Of a stretch of DNA of 6,946 nt, positions 1 to 5,539 are shown piece after piece. The DNA comes from Bacteroidota bacterium. Lineage in GTDB: Bacteria > Zhuqueibacterota > Zhuqueibacteria > Zhuqueibacterales > Geothermadaptataceae. The notes under the pieces are model-generated. The model did not search any database. It was not told the DNA's origin and saw nothing but the letters and a program-made list of their open reading frames with translations. The translations under genes and the position numbers were made by a program. Each line of letters starts with the position of its first letter. The first letter of the stretch is position 1. Location: assembly GCA_011375275.1 (NCBI GenBank), contig DRLW01000485.1, positions 1 through 6,946 on the forward strand, in the 5' to 3' direction.

Positions 1-391
1 CCACGCTCTGCACCGGATGTGCAGCGCCGATGTTGGTTGAGGGAGCCATAGCGACGAGATGTGCGGCATAGCTGATGAAAACGCCGGCAGAGGCAGCCCG
101 TGCACCTGTGGGAGCGACGTACACGATCACCGGGACTTTCGCCGCAAGCATGCGTTTCGTGATCAGCCGGGTTGATTCCAGCAGTCCGCCGGGCGTATCC
201 ATGTGGATGATCAGAGCGTTGGCATTTTCCTGCTCGGCGCGATCGATGGCGGCAAGAATGTATTCAGCGACGACCGGGTTGATTGGCCCGTCGATGGTGA
301 TTTGCAGGATGGAACCATTTTGCCGGCCATCGGCCGGCTGGAAGAAAAGGAAAAGGAAGGTGAGGGCAGCAAAACTGGCTATCTTTTTCAT
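1..391 (-). CDS. NfeD-family ClpP-class serine protease, 5' part only
   Basis: This is the first 130 codons of a membrane or secreted serine protease related to the N-terminal domain of archaeal PH1510 and bacterial NfeD/SDH proteins; the rest lies beyond base 1. Residues 1-22 form a Lys-Lys start plus a hydrophobic stretch, so a signal peptide or anchor. The ClpP-like fold is recognisable from the ITIDGPI strand (31-37), the oxyanion-type MDTPGG motif (64-69) and PTGARAASAG (94-103). Ser101 aligns with the catalytic serine of the Ser-Lys dyad; the lysine would be outside the window. Family members cleave hydrophobic membrane-associated substrates such as stomatin-type proteins (family knowledge). 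The ATG has a GAGG site 6 bases upstream that overlaps the TGA of the preceding DUF2905 gene, which indicates translational coupling. Whether a C-terminal NfeD OB-fold domain is present cannot be seen. Confidence 0.9.
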   Translation of the reverse strand, partial: MKKIASFAALTFLFLFFQPADGRQNGSILQITIDGPINPVVAEYILAAIDRAEQENANALIIHMDTPGGLLESTRLITKRMLAAKVPVIVYVAPTGARAASAGVFISYAAHLVAMAPSTNIGAAHPVQSV

Positions 392-399
392 GGAGCACC

Positions 400-627
400 T
401 CATCTGAATTTTGACAGAAAATACAGCACCAGGCTGAAAATGATGCTGAGAAGAATACTGGTCGTGATTGGGAAATAAAAGTTAAAACCGGGCCGTTCGA
501 TGCGGATATCGCCGGGCAGACGGCCCAGAAAGTCAGGAAAACGGTTGAAATAGAGCAGTATCCCCGCTGCAAAGGCGAGAATGCCGAGCGAGATGAGGAG
601 TTTTCCCAGGTTCTGGCTGTCCATCAT
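400..627 (-). CDS. DUF2905 small membrane protein
   Basis: This is a 75-residue protein with two predicted membrane helices (about residues 9-27 and 53-71). They flank a short loop carrying the family signature LGRLPGDI (34-41), and FYFPITTSIL starts the second helix. This pattern and length match the DUF2905 family, which has no known biochemical function. Its ATG overlaps the TGA of the upstream peptidase gene as ATGA, so translation probably depends on re-initiation; only a weak GGA lies before it. A second ATG follows immediately, so the true start could be one codon later. The gene sits between two predicted extracytoplasmic or membrane peptidases, which suggests, as inference only, a membrane helper for the NfeD-type protease downstream. 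Confidence 0.9.
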   Translation of the reverse strand: MMDSQNLGKLLISLGILAFAAGILLYFNRFPDFLGRLPGDIRIERPGFNFYFPITTSILLSIIFSLVLYFLSKFR

Positions 628-1790
628 TTTTTCCAGGATGGTAAGGTTTCGTTGCGGTGCACTGCGTGATATTTTTTCAAAATCTCCAGGGTTTCCCGCA
701 CAGGTAACGCGTCCGCACGGTGTTGGTTTCGCCCTGTGGTAGTTTTGGCCATAAAAAGTGAGTTGATGATCGCTTCTTCCGTCGCCTCAATGACAGCGAG
801 GAAAAGGGGGGACATCGCCTCGTTGCGTAGTTCGCGGCGCTGGAGAACGCCGCCTTCCCCAGATGGTTCCGGCCGTACTGTTGAGAATGCGATGACATAA
901 TCGCCGCTGCCGTTGGACATGATGCCGCCGGTGCGGCCGACGCCGAGCAGGGCGCGTTTGGCCAGCCGCATCAGGTTGCGGTGGCCGATGGGTGCATCCG
1001 TCGCAATGACGATCATGATCGAACCATCGTGATCTGCGTAGGGCAGGGAAGTGCTCATATAAAATTTGCCCAGCTCACGCCCCACAGGGACGCCGTTGAT
1101 CTCGAGGATGCCGCCGAAGTTGCTCTGCACCAGAACGCCGATCGTGTAGCCACCGTTCTCCTGCGGCAGAACGCGCGAAGCCGTACCGATGCCGCCTTTA
1201 TAGCCGAGACACCGCGTGCCGGTCCCGGCGCCGACACTGCCCTCGGCAACCGGCCCGCCCTTTGCCTTTTGCAGCGCTGCCAGAACATGCTCAGCACCGA
1301 CATGACGCCCGCGAATGTCGTTGAGCCAGCCGTCGTTGGTCTCCCCGACGACGACGTTCAGCGAACGCACTTGCTCATTGCCCGGCAGCGCCAACATATA
1401 GTCGAGCAGGGCGTCGGCCACACGGGCAACGTTCAGCGTGTTGGTCAGGGCGATGGGCGACTCGATTTCTCCGAGCTCGTTTACCTGCGTTGATCCGGCC
1501 AGCTTGCCGAACCCATTGCCGACGTAAATTGCTGCCGGCACTTTTTCCCGGAACAGGTTGCCGCCGTGCGGCAGGATGATCGTCACGCCGGTGCGGACTG
1601 AATCACCGCGTATGAGGGTCGTATGCCCGACTCGCACACCGGCAACATCGGTGATAGCATTGAACTCGCCCGGTTTGAGCACGCCTGTTTCAATGCCGAG
1701 ATCCCGTGCGCGATGAGATTGTTTTTCCTGAGCTTGCACTAAGTTTCCAGTATATAAAACCGATGAGATGACCAGCAGAAAAAGCACCAT
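624..1790 (-). CDS. P1-family (S58, DmpA-like) peptidase, secreted
   Basis: This 388-residue protein belongs to the DmpA/beta-aminopeptidase family (MEROPS S58), N-terminal-nucleophile hydrolases that release N-terminal residues, including D- or beta-amino acids in some members. Visible signatures are the opening ITDVAGVRVGHTT (46-58), VVVGETNDGWL (146-156), the glycine-rich GSVGAGTGTRCLGYKGG region (184-200) and VQSNFG (221-226). Also present is DGSIMIVIATDAP (255-267), in which Gly256-Ser257 is the expected autocleavage site that exposes the catalytic serine. Residues 1-20 look like a signal peptide ending VQA, so the enzyme is probably periplasmic. The ATG is preceded by GAGG 7 bases upstream. 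It is the first gene of a three-gene operon and overlaps the next gene by 4 bases. Its substrate cannot be told from sequence. Confidence 0.94.
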   Translation of the reverse strand: MVLFLLVISSVLYTGNLVQAQEKQSHRARDLGIETGVLKPGEFNAITDVAGVRVGHTTLIRGDSVRTGVTIILPHGGNLFREKVPAAIYVGNGFGKLAGSTQVNELGEIESPIALTNTLNVARVADALLDYMLALPGNEQVRSLNVVVGETNDGWLNDIRGRHVGAEHVLAALQKAKGGPVAEGSVGAGTGTRCLGYKGGIGTASRVLPQENGGYTIGVLVQSNFGGILEINGVPVGRELGKFYMSTSLPYADHDGSIMIVIATDAPIGHRNLMRLAKRALLGVGRTGGIMSNGSGDYVIAFSTVRPEPSGEGGVLQRRELRNEAMSPLFLAVIEATEEAIINSLFMAKTTTGRNQHRADALPVRETLEILKKYHAVHRNETLPSWKK

Positions 1791-1819
1791 GTTCAGGCCT
1801 CGTGTTGTGTTTTAGAGAC

Positions 1820-1848
1820 AAAGTATGACACCCTGATTCCGCGTTCAA
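1820..1848 (-). promoter_or_regulatory. weak candidate promoter of the peptidase operon
   Basis: On the minus strand TTGAAC (1843-1848) is followed after 17 bases by TACTTT (1820-1825); the alternative CATACT is only 15 bases away. The -35 is good and the -10 poor. It lies about 30 bases upstream of the peptidase start and is the best sigma70-like match there, so the call is tentative. A 10-base perfect palindrome lies just upstream at 1856-1865. Confidence 0.3.
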
Positions 1849-1855
1849 GATTTTT

Positions 1856-1865
1856 CGTCCGGACG
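1856..1865. repeat. 10-base perfect palindrome CGTCCGGACG
   Basis: CGTCCGGACG reads the same on both strands and sits 7 bases upstream of the candidate -35 of the peptidase operon. It could be an operator half-site pair or a chance palindrome in GC-rich DNA; no second copy was noticed nearby. Confidence 0.3.
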
Positions 1866-1944
1866 GGTGCGGGGTAATTACAGAGAACACAGTACGTTGC
1901 CGATATACTGCCCGGAGCAGTCTATTTTTGCACTGAGTTTTTTC

Positions 1945-1972
1945 TTGACAATCGCAGTGAGATTGATAAATT
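1945..1972 (+). promoter_or_regulatory. sigma70-type promoter for the structured RNA
   Basis: A perfect -35 TTGACA (1945-1950) is followed after 16 bases by TAAATT (1967-1972), which matches TATAAT at the important first, second and last positions. Initiation would fall near the GGGG at 1977-1980, about 18 bases before the first strand of the long closing stem at 1997. The promoter points away from the peptidase operon, and no protein gene lies downstream on this strand, which fits an RNA gene. Confidence 0.5.
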
Positions 1973-1978
1973 TACCGG

Positions 1979-2180
1979 GGTAAGAGAAAGATGAATCCCT
2001 GCATCTGCGAGACAAGATTCATATCAAAGAGCGATACTTAATCATATGGGAGCTTAGCTCTGGACGTGTATTACACGCCTCCGAATCGCTAACCGGTTTG
2101 CCAGAGGACGTAAAAAGCGTACAGGCGGTGCCCACCGTGTCGGATGGTTCTTTGATAGCCTTGTCAGATGCAGGGTTTTA
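1979..2180 (+). ncRNA. candidate structured small RNA, about 180-200 nt, possibly 6S-like
   Basis: The two ends pair in nested order: 1997-2006 (CCCTGCATCT) with 2166-2175, then 2011-2016 (GACAAG) with 2160-2165, then 2022-2030 (TATCAAAGA) with 2149-2157. This gives 25 Watson-Crick pairs broken only by a 4-base bulge (2007-2010) and a 5x2 internal loop. The 118-base interior can form CTCTGG (2058-2063) with CCAGAG (2101-2106), enclosing a CGTGT-ATT-ACACG hairpin (2065-2077), and a small CGGT/ACCG hairpin near 2127-2136. The plus strand is preferred because a TTGACA promoter lies just upstream and TTTT follows the stem. The size and the closed-rod-plus-bulge outline recall 6S RNA (ssrS), but I cannot match its conserved bases. 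Alternatives are a leader element on the minus strand or a miniature inverted-repeat element. No long open frame explains it. Confidence 0.5.
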
Positions 2181-2546
2181 CATTTCAGGGGAAGTGAGAG
2201 CGGCGAGGGCGGAATCGACTGAGTCGCCGATCTCGAACAACAGGGGAAGTTTCATTCTCTCAAAAATCTCGCGCATCAACGGTTGCAGACCCACGATCCA
2301 CAGCTTACCTTTTCTCTTGTCCATCTCATGTTGCACAGCGATCAGCACACCGAGTCCGGCGCTGTTCATGATGCTGACTTTCGACAGGTCGATGATCATG
2401 GCATCGATCGATTCATCTTCCAGCAGGCGCATGACCTCATCGCGAAAGTCATCAGAATAGCGCATGTAGATTCGTTTTTCCTGAACTTCGAGAATGGGGA
2501 TATCATTGCGTTTCGTTATGCTGAAAATAGTATAGTTCTGGTGCAT
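2178..2546 (-). CDS. STAS-domain protein (anti-sigma factor antagonist-like)
   Basis: This 122-residue single STAS domain belongs to the SpoIIAA/RsbV class of proteins that bind an anti-sigma factor or switch kinase, usually controlled by serine phosphorylation. The core is visible as AMIIDLSKVSIMNSAGLGVLI (residues 49-69). Ser62 in NSAGLG occupies the phospho-acceptor position of the usual DSxGLG motif; Asn in place of Asp at 61 is common in such proteins. The C-terminal helix region (84-120) completes the fold. No kinase or anti-sigma partner is encoded in this window, so its pathway is unknown. It is the last gene of the yifB cluster: its ATG lies 3 bases after the preceding stop and only a weak GAGA precedes it, so coupled translation is likely. 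Its stop is 2 bases from the end of the structured RNA candidate. Confidence 0.92.
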   Translation of the reverse strand: MHQNYTIFSITKRNDIPILEVQEKRIYMRYSDDFRDEVMRLLEDESIDAMIIDLSKVSIMNSAGLGVLIAVQHEMDKRKGKLWIVGLQPLMREIFERMKLPLLFEIGDSVDSALAALTSPEM

Positions 2547-2549
2547 AAA

Positions 2550-2894
2550 TCAATTCTCAATACTGTGTGGGTCAAGTTTGAAGAACAGGCATGAATCTTC
2601 CAGCTTGATTTTTTTATCGGTTTTGCGGCAATGGTGCACGAAGTTGAACGGTTTTTTGCGCGAGAGGTACACCGTTCTGTAGATGCAGTGCTGGCAGGTG
2701 GTGGAATAGGTCTGCGCGCTTTGCCCAAAGTCCTGCTGTCCCATTTTTCCCGCGCGCACCCAATCATAGATTTCTGCAACCCGGCGCAGCATGGTTTTGA
2801 TGCGCATGATGGCCCAGAGTTGCAGGATGAACAGGGCGATGAAGAGGAAGGTAAACAGGTAAAACGCTATTTCGTGTGAAGTTGAAGAGACCAT
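2550..2894 (-). CDS. hypothetical membrane-anchored four-cysteine protein
   Basis: I do not recognise this 114-residue protein. It has one clear hydrophobic helix (about residues 9-30) followed by a basic stretch (RIKTMLRR), so it is probably an N-terminal anchor with a cytoplasmic tail. The tail holds four cysteines: C67 and C70 as CQHC, then C89 and C102. The spacing resembles a small zinc- or metal-binding knuckle, although cluster binding or a disulphide cannot be excluded. The start has GGGA 7 bases upstream. It begins 57 bases after yifB ends and ends 3 bases before the STAS gene, so it is very probably co-translated with the latter. Coding status is supported by this packing and by the coherent topology; the function is open. 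Confidence 0.72.
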   Translation of the reverse strand: MVSSTSHEIAFYLFTFLFIALFILQLWAIMRIKTMLRRVAEIYDWVRAGKMGQQDFGQSAQTYSTTCQHCIYRTVYLSRKKPFNFVHHCRKTDKKIKLEDSCLFFKLDPHSIEN

Positions 2895-2951
2895 TTTTTT
2901 ATCCCGGGCTATCTGTTGCCTGCCTTTGTCTCCGGAAACCTCCCGTTCGGG

Positions 2952-4493
2952 TCAGAGCCCAAGGCCGAAATTTCTGTCCAGACTTCTGTACTGTATGGCT
3001 TCGCTGATATGCTCGGGCAGAATGTTTTCTGAACCGGCAAGATCAGCGATGGTGCGCGAGACCTTGAGAATACGATCATAAGCCCGCGCTGAAAGCCCGA
3101 TGCGGGTGATCGCCATTTTCATCAGCTCCTCGCCGCGCGCGTCGATCCGGCACCAGTGCCGGATTTCTCGGGACTCCATGTGGGCGTTGCAGTAAATATG
3201 CGCCAGATGGCTGAACCGTTGCAACTGTACTGTACGTGCATTTTCCACTCTGGTGCGGATTTCTTCTGACGATTCTCCGCTCTCTTTTGCCGACAGCTCT
3301 TTGTATTTGACCGCAGGTACCTCGATATGAATATCGATACGGTCCAGCAGCGGTCCGCTGATGCGGCTGAGGTATTTCTGAACCTGCGGTGGCGAGCAGG
3401 AACACTCGTTGTTCGGGTCGCCGTTGTAGCCGCAGGGACATGGATTCATGGCTGCGACGAGCAAGAACTTGGCCGGATAGGTCAGGGAGACCGTGGCTCG
3501 TGAGATGGTGACCACGCCGTCTTCCATGGGCTGGCGCATGACCTCGAGCACGTTCTTTTTAAACTCCGGCAATTCATCGAGAAAAAGAACACCGTTGTGT
3601 GCCAGGCTCACCTCGCCGGGCCTGGGAATCTTGCCGCCGCCGATCAGGCCGGCATCACTGATGGTGTGATGCGGTGAGCGGTGCGGCCGCGTGGCGATCA
3701 GCGCGGTATCGCGGGCGAGCAGGCCGGCAACGGAGTGGATTTTCGTCGTTTCCAGGGCTTCGTCGAGAGACAAATCTGGCAAAATGGTCGAGAAACGCTT
3801 GGCCAGCATAGTTTTGCCTGAGCCCGGCGGCCCGACCATGATGATATTATGCCCCCCGGCTGCTGCTACTTCCAGTGCACGTTTGGCGTGCTCCTGGCCT
3901 TTGACATCCCGGAAATCGATATGGTACTGTTTGGCCTGGTGGAACAGCGCACCGATGTTGATCTGGCAGGGTGCGACTTCATCCTCATCGTTGAGAAAAT
4001 CGATGGCCTGGCGCAGATTTTTTATCGGCCTGACCGCAATCCCTTCGACGATGGCGGCCTCAGCAGCGTTTGCCGGCGGCAGCAGGATGCTGGCTTTGCC
4101 TGCTTTGCGTGCCGCCAATGCGATCGGCAAAACACCGCGGGCGGGTTGCAGGCTGCCGTCCAGGGACAGTTCGCCGATGATAACCGTGGTGTCCAGCTTC
4201 TGCTGGTCGATTTTTCCCGCTGCAGCCAGAATGCCCACTGCCATGGGCAGGTCGAAAGCTGAGCCTTCTTTTTTGATATCCGCAGGAGCGAGATTGATGG
4301 TGACCCGTTTCTGCGGGAAATAATAGCCTGAGTTTTTGATCGCAGCAATGATGCGCTCGCGCGCTTCCTTAACCGCGCCGTCCGGCAACCCAACGACAGC
4401 GATGTGCGGCAGTTGCCCCTCGAGATGGGTCTCAACCGTGACGAGGTAGGCATCGATTCCGAGAACTGCTGCGCTGTTTATTTTCGATAGCAT
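2952..4493 (-). CDS. yifB: YifB/ComM family Mg-chelatase-like AAA+ ATPase
   Basis: This complete 513-residue protein has the usual YifB/ComM length. The N-terminal ChlI-type/Lon-protease-like domain covers about 1-175 (VVGLPDGAVKEARERI at 33-48; INLAPADIKKEGSAFDLPMA at 66-85). The AAA+ core has Walker A GPPGSGKT (221-228), Walker B VLFLDE (302-307) and the sensor-1-type AAMNP (347-351). A Cys-rich CPCGYNGDPNNECSC insert (352-366) and LLDRIDIHIEVP (382-393) lead to the C-terminal Mg-chelatase helical domain ending near 505. ComM homologues are helicases that promote branch migration during integration of transforming DNA (established for Vibrio). Many non-competent bacteria also carry the gene, so competence should not be assumed here. 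AAGGGGA lies directly upstream of the ATG, and a near-consensus promoter precedes it. All key motifs are intact. Confidence 0.97.
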   Translation of the reverse strand: MLSKINSAAVLGIDAYLVTVETHLEGQLPHIAVVGLPDGAVKEARERIIAAIKNSGYYFPQKRVTINLAPADIKKEGSAFDLPMAVGILAAAGKIDQQKLDTTVIIGELSLDGSLQPARGVLPIALAARKAGKASILLPPANAAEAAIVEGIAVRPIKNLRQAIDFLNDEDEVAPCQINIGALFHQAKQYHIDFRDVKGQEHAKRALEVAAAGGHNIIMVGPPGSGKTMLAKRFSTILPDLSLDEALETTKIHSVAGLLARDTALIATRPHRSPHHTISDAGLIGGGKIPRPGEVSLAHNGVLFLDELPEFKKNVLEVMRQPMEDGVVTISRATVSLTYPAKFLLVAAMNPCPCGYNGDPNNECSCSPPQVQKYLSRISGPLLDRIDIHIEVPAVKYKELSAKESGESSEEIRTRVENARTVQLQRFSHLAHIYCNAHMESREIRHWCRIDARGEELMKMAITRIGLSARAYDRILKVSRTIADLAGSENILPEHISEAIQYRSLDRNFGLGL

Positions 4494-4503
4494 CGTTCCC
4501 CTT
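4494..4503 (-). promoter_or_regulatory. ribosome binding site of yifB
   Basis: AAGGGGA (4497-4503, minus strand) stands 3 bases before the ATG, with its purine core about 5 bases away. It supports the chosen start, since MLSKINSAAVLGID is also the usual N-terminus of the family. Confidence 0.7.
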
Positions 4504-4523
4504 GGCTGAAATGATTGTTCCTG

Positions 4524-4552
4524 TATATAAAAAATGGACTATTGTTTGTCAA
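4524..4552 (-). promoter_or_regulatory. near-consensus sigma70 promoter of yifB
   Basis: On the minus strand a perfect TTGACA (4547-4552) is followed after exactly 17 bases by TATATA (4524-4529). Initiation would fall near 4516-4518, giving a leader of about 25 bases before the yifB ATG. It is the strongest promoter-like sequence in the window and probably serves yifB, the four-cysteine protein and the STAS gene. Confidence 0.7.
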
Positions 4553-5033
4553 CAGAAATCGTGCATGGCGAGCACGTGGCATTTCTGATGGCAGATTGTA
4601 TCAGGGGATGTCGTTTGCTCAGCGAACCGCGCCTGCCCGGCTACCGATATCTGGTATTCCATCCAAGTGAAGCGACGAGCCGGAAGCTCATCTTTTCGGG
4701 CATGTGCCGGAGTTTGGGGGGCGGTCGTCCCCTGCAGGGAAACGGGGGGGACGGTTTCGGCAAGGGAGTAGGCTTCCGGTGTTGGCGGCATCTCGTTGCG
4801 CCCGGGTACTTCTGCGGGAGCGGTGTCGCACTGCAGGAGCGGGGTGAGGAGATGGGAGTAGCGGTTCTGTTGCCGGTACGTGCTGTGGCCAGACAGGCGG
4901 AAGGATATGCACAGCAGTTTCCCGGAATTGTAATTCCCTATGCAGCGGTAGAGGTAGAAAACACGGGACTATTTTTCTGCAGAAACCGGACCTGGTGTGG
5001 GTACAGCAGGGTGGATTATTTTTGAGAAAAGCC
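4553..5033. other. intergenic stretch with no defensible gene
   Basis: Several overlapping open frames exist on both strands (a 163-codon plus-strand frame ending at 5025, and minus-strand frames of 80 and 122 codons). None has a ribosome binding site, a recognisable domain or normal amino-acid composition. What can be seen is: a G-rich segment with CGTCCCC (4726-4732) pairing with GGGGACG (4747-4753) around the palindrome CCCTGCAGGG (4730-4739); the 12-base palindrome TTTCTGCAGAAA (4974-4985); and an 8-pair A/T-rich hairpin with loop CTT at 5025-5043. It may be an eroded gene or simple spacer. Confidence 0.5.
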
Positions 5034-5062
5034 TTGCTTTTCTGCAAGTGTGTCATTATACT
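5034..5062 (+). promoter_or_regulatory. candidate sigma70 promoter just before a terminator
   Basis: TTGCTT (5034-5039) is followed after exactly 17 bases by TATACT (5057-5062), a five-of-six match to TATAAT. The start point would be near 5069, only about 14 bases before the terminator stem at 5083. It could be the distal prkA promoter with a premature terminator in its leader, or a chance match. Confidence 0.35.
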
Positions 5063-5082
5063 GATTCTACATGTTCTTTAAC

Positions 5083-5113
5083 AAAGCCGAATGATTATGC
5101 ATTTCGGCTTTTT
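5083..5113 (+). terminator. intrinsic (rho-independent) terminator
   Basis: AAAGCCGAA (5083-5091) pairs with TTCGGCTTT (5103-5111) across an 11-base loop, and the T run continues to 5113. The T run is on the plus strand only; the minus-strand reading lacks a comparable tract. No confident plus-strand gene ends before it, so it is an orphan terminator, or an attenuator in a long prkA leader. Confidence 0.72.
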
Positions 5114-5409
5114 CTGTATCTACAGACCTCTTGCGCGAATCCGTCCCTTCTTTTTTCTTTCTACATGTGTGTTACATATTGTGATTTAATGTGATACAGA
5201 TGCTGGCCGCTGTTACAAAAAAACAACAACGAATCTGTTTTCTGATTGAGAGCGTCTGAGAAAAAATCAGTGCGTTTGTATATTAATACATTTGTGCTGA
5301 AATTTATGCATTCGCCGTGTACTGCTTCCGTAACCCCGTAATCCTGATAACCCGCCGCCATTTCTGTAGTTCTTTCTCTCGCGAGTCGAATCTCTAACAA
5401 AGGGGAGCG

Positions 5410-5447
5410 GACCGGTATGCTGTCCGCATCCGGTCAGGGGAATGACC
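5410..5447 (+). promoter_or_regulatory. two mutually exclusive hairpins upstream of prkA
   Basis: Hairpin A pairs GACCGG (5410-5415) and ATGC (5417-5420) with GCAT (5426-5429) and CCGGTC (5430-5435), a 10-pair stem with one bulged T and a TGTCC loop. Hairpin B pairs GGTCA (5432-5436) with TGACC (5443-5447) around GGGGAA. They share bases 5432-5435, so only one can form at a time. No T run follows either, so they are not terminators. A regulatory role on prkA mRNA, about 90 bases downstream, is inference. Confidence 0.4.
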
Positions 5448-5527
5448 TTTGGACTGCAATTTGCATCCCGGGGTCTGAAAGCCGCAAAGCCTTGATTTTT
5501 GTCTTTTCACTTCCATGCCCACAAGAC

Positions 5528-5533
5528 GGGAGG
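5528..5533 (+). promoter_or_regulatory. ribosome binding site of prkA
   Basis: GGGAGG stands 6 bases before the ATG at 5540, a strong Shine-Dalgarno sequence at normal spacing. It fixes the start of prkA. Confidence 0.85.
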
Positions 5534-5539
5534 TTCATT

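Larger units (their letters stand above)
5114..5539 (+). other. AT-rich upstream region and probable prkA leader, no gene
   Basis: No open frame here has a start signal or recognisable product. The first 280 bases are AT-rich. They contain a direct repeat TGTGAT (5180-5185 and 5190-5195, exactly one helical turn apart), a 6-pair inverted repeat CTGATT/AATCAG (5242-5247 and 5265-5270) and an AT tract around TATATTAATA (5279-5288). I find no convincing promoter in this part. The last 130 bases hold two competing hairpins (5410-5447), the near palindrome TGCAATTTGCA (5455-5465) and a repeated AAAGCC (5478-5483, 5486-5491) before the prkA ribosome binding site. Confidence 0.6.

Noticed and set aside
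1991..2041. 16-codon leader peptide starting at 1991
   Set aside because: It has no clear ribosome binding site at good spacing, and its bases form the left arm of the long stem, which explains the sequence better.
2048..2107. tRNA, SRP RNA or tmRNA in the structured gap
   Set aside because: No T-loop GGTTCGAATCC-type sequence, no SRP GGAAG-type apical motif and no tmRNA end signature on either strand.
2361..2363. Asn instead of Asp before the STAS phospho-serine as a defect
   Set aside because: Asn at this position is common among single-domain STAS proteins, so it is not evidence of loss of function.
3691..4323. 210-codon plus-strand frame
   Set aside because: It is an antisense shadow of yifB, whose motifs are all intact on the other strand.
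4534..5025. 163-codon plus-strand frame
   Set aside because: It starts inside the yifB promoter without a ribosome binding site, has unusual Cys/Gly/Arg content and matches no family I know. It is noted only because a terminator follows it.
4549..5056. Minus-strand frames of 80 and 122 codons
   Set aside because: They overlap each other in different frames, lack Shine-Dalgarno sequences and give Pro/Arg-rich low-quality sequence. The 80-codon frame runs into the yifB -35 element.
5161..5400. 79-codon minus-strand frame upstream of prkA
   Set aside because: TTG start without a ribosome binding site, AT-rich, no recognisable motif. It lies in what is better read as the prkA upstream region.
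5443..5491. Possible c-di-GMP (GEMM) riboswitch because of CGCAAAGCC
   Set aside because: Only that short string resembles the GEMM consensus. The preceding CACAGGGCAAACC-type segment and the following paired region are absent.
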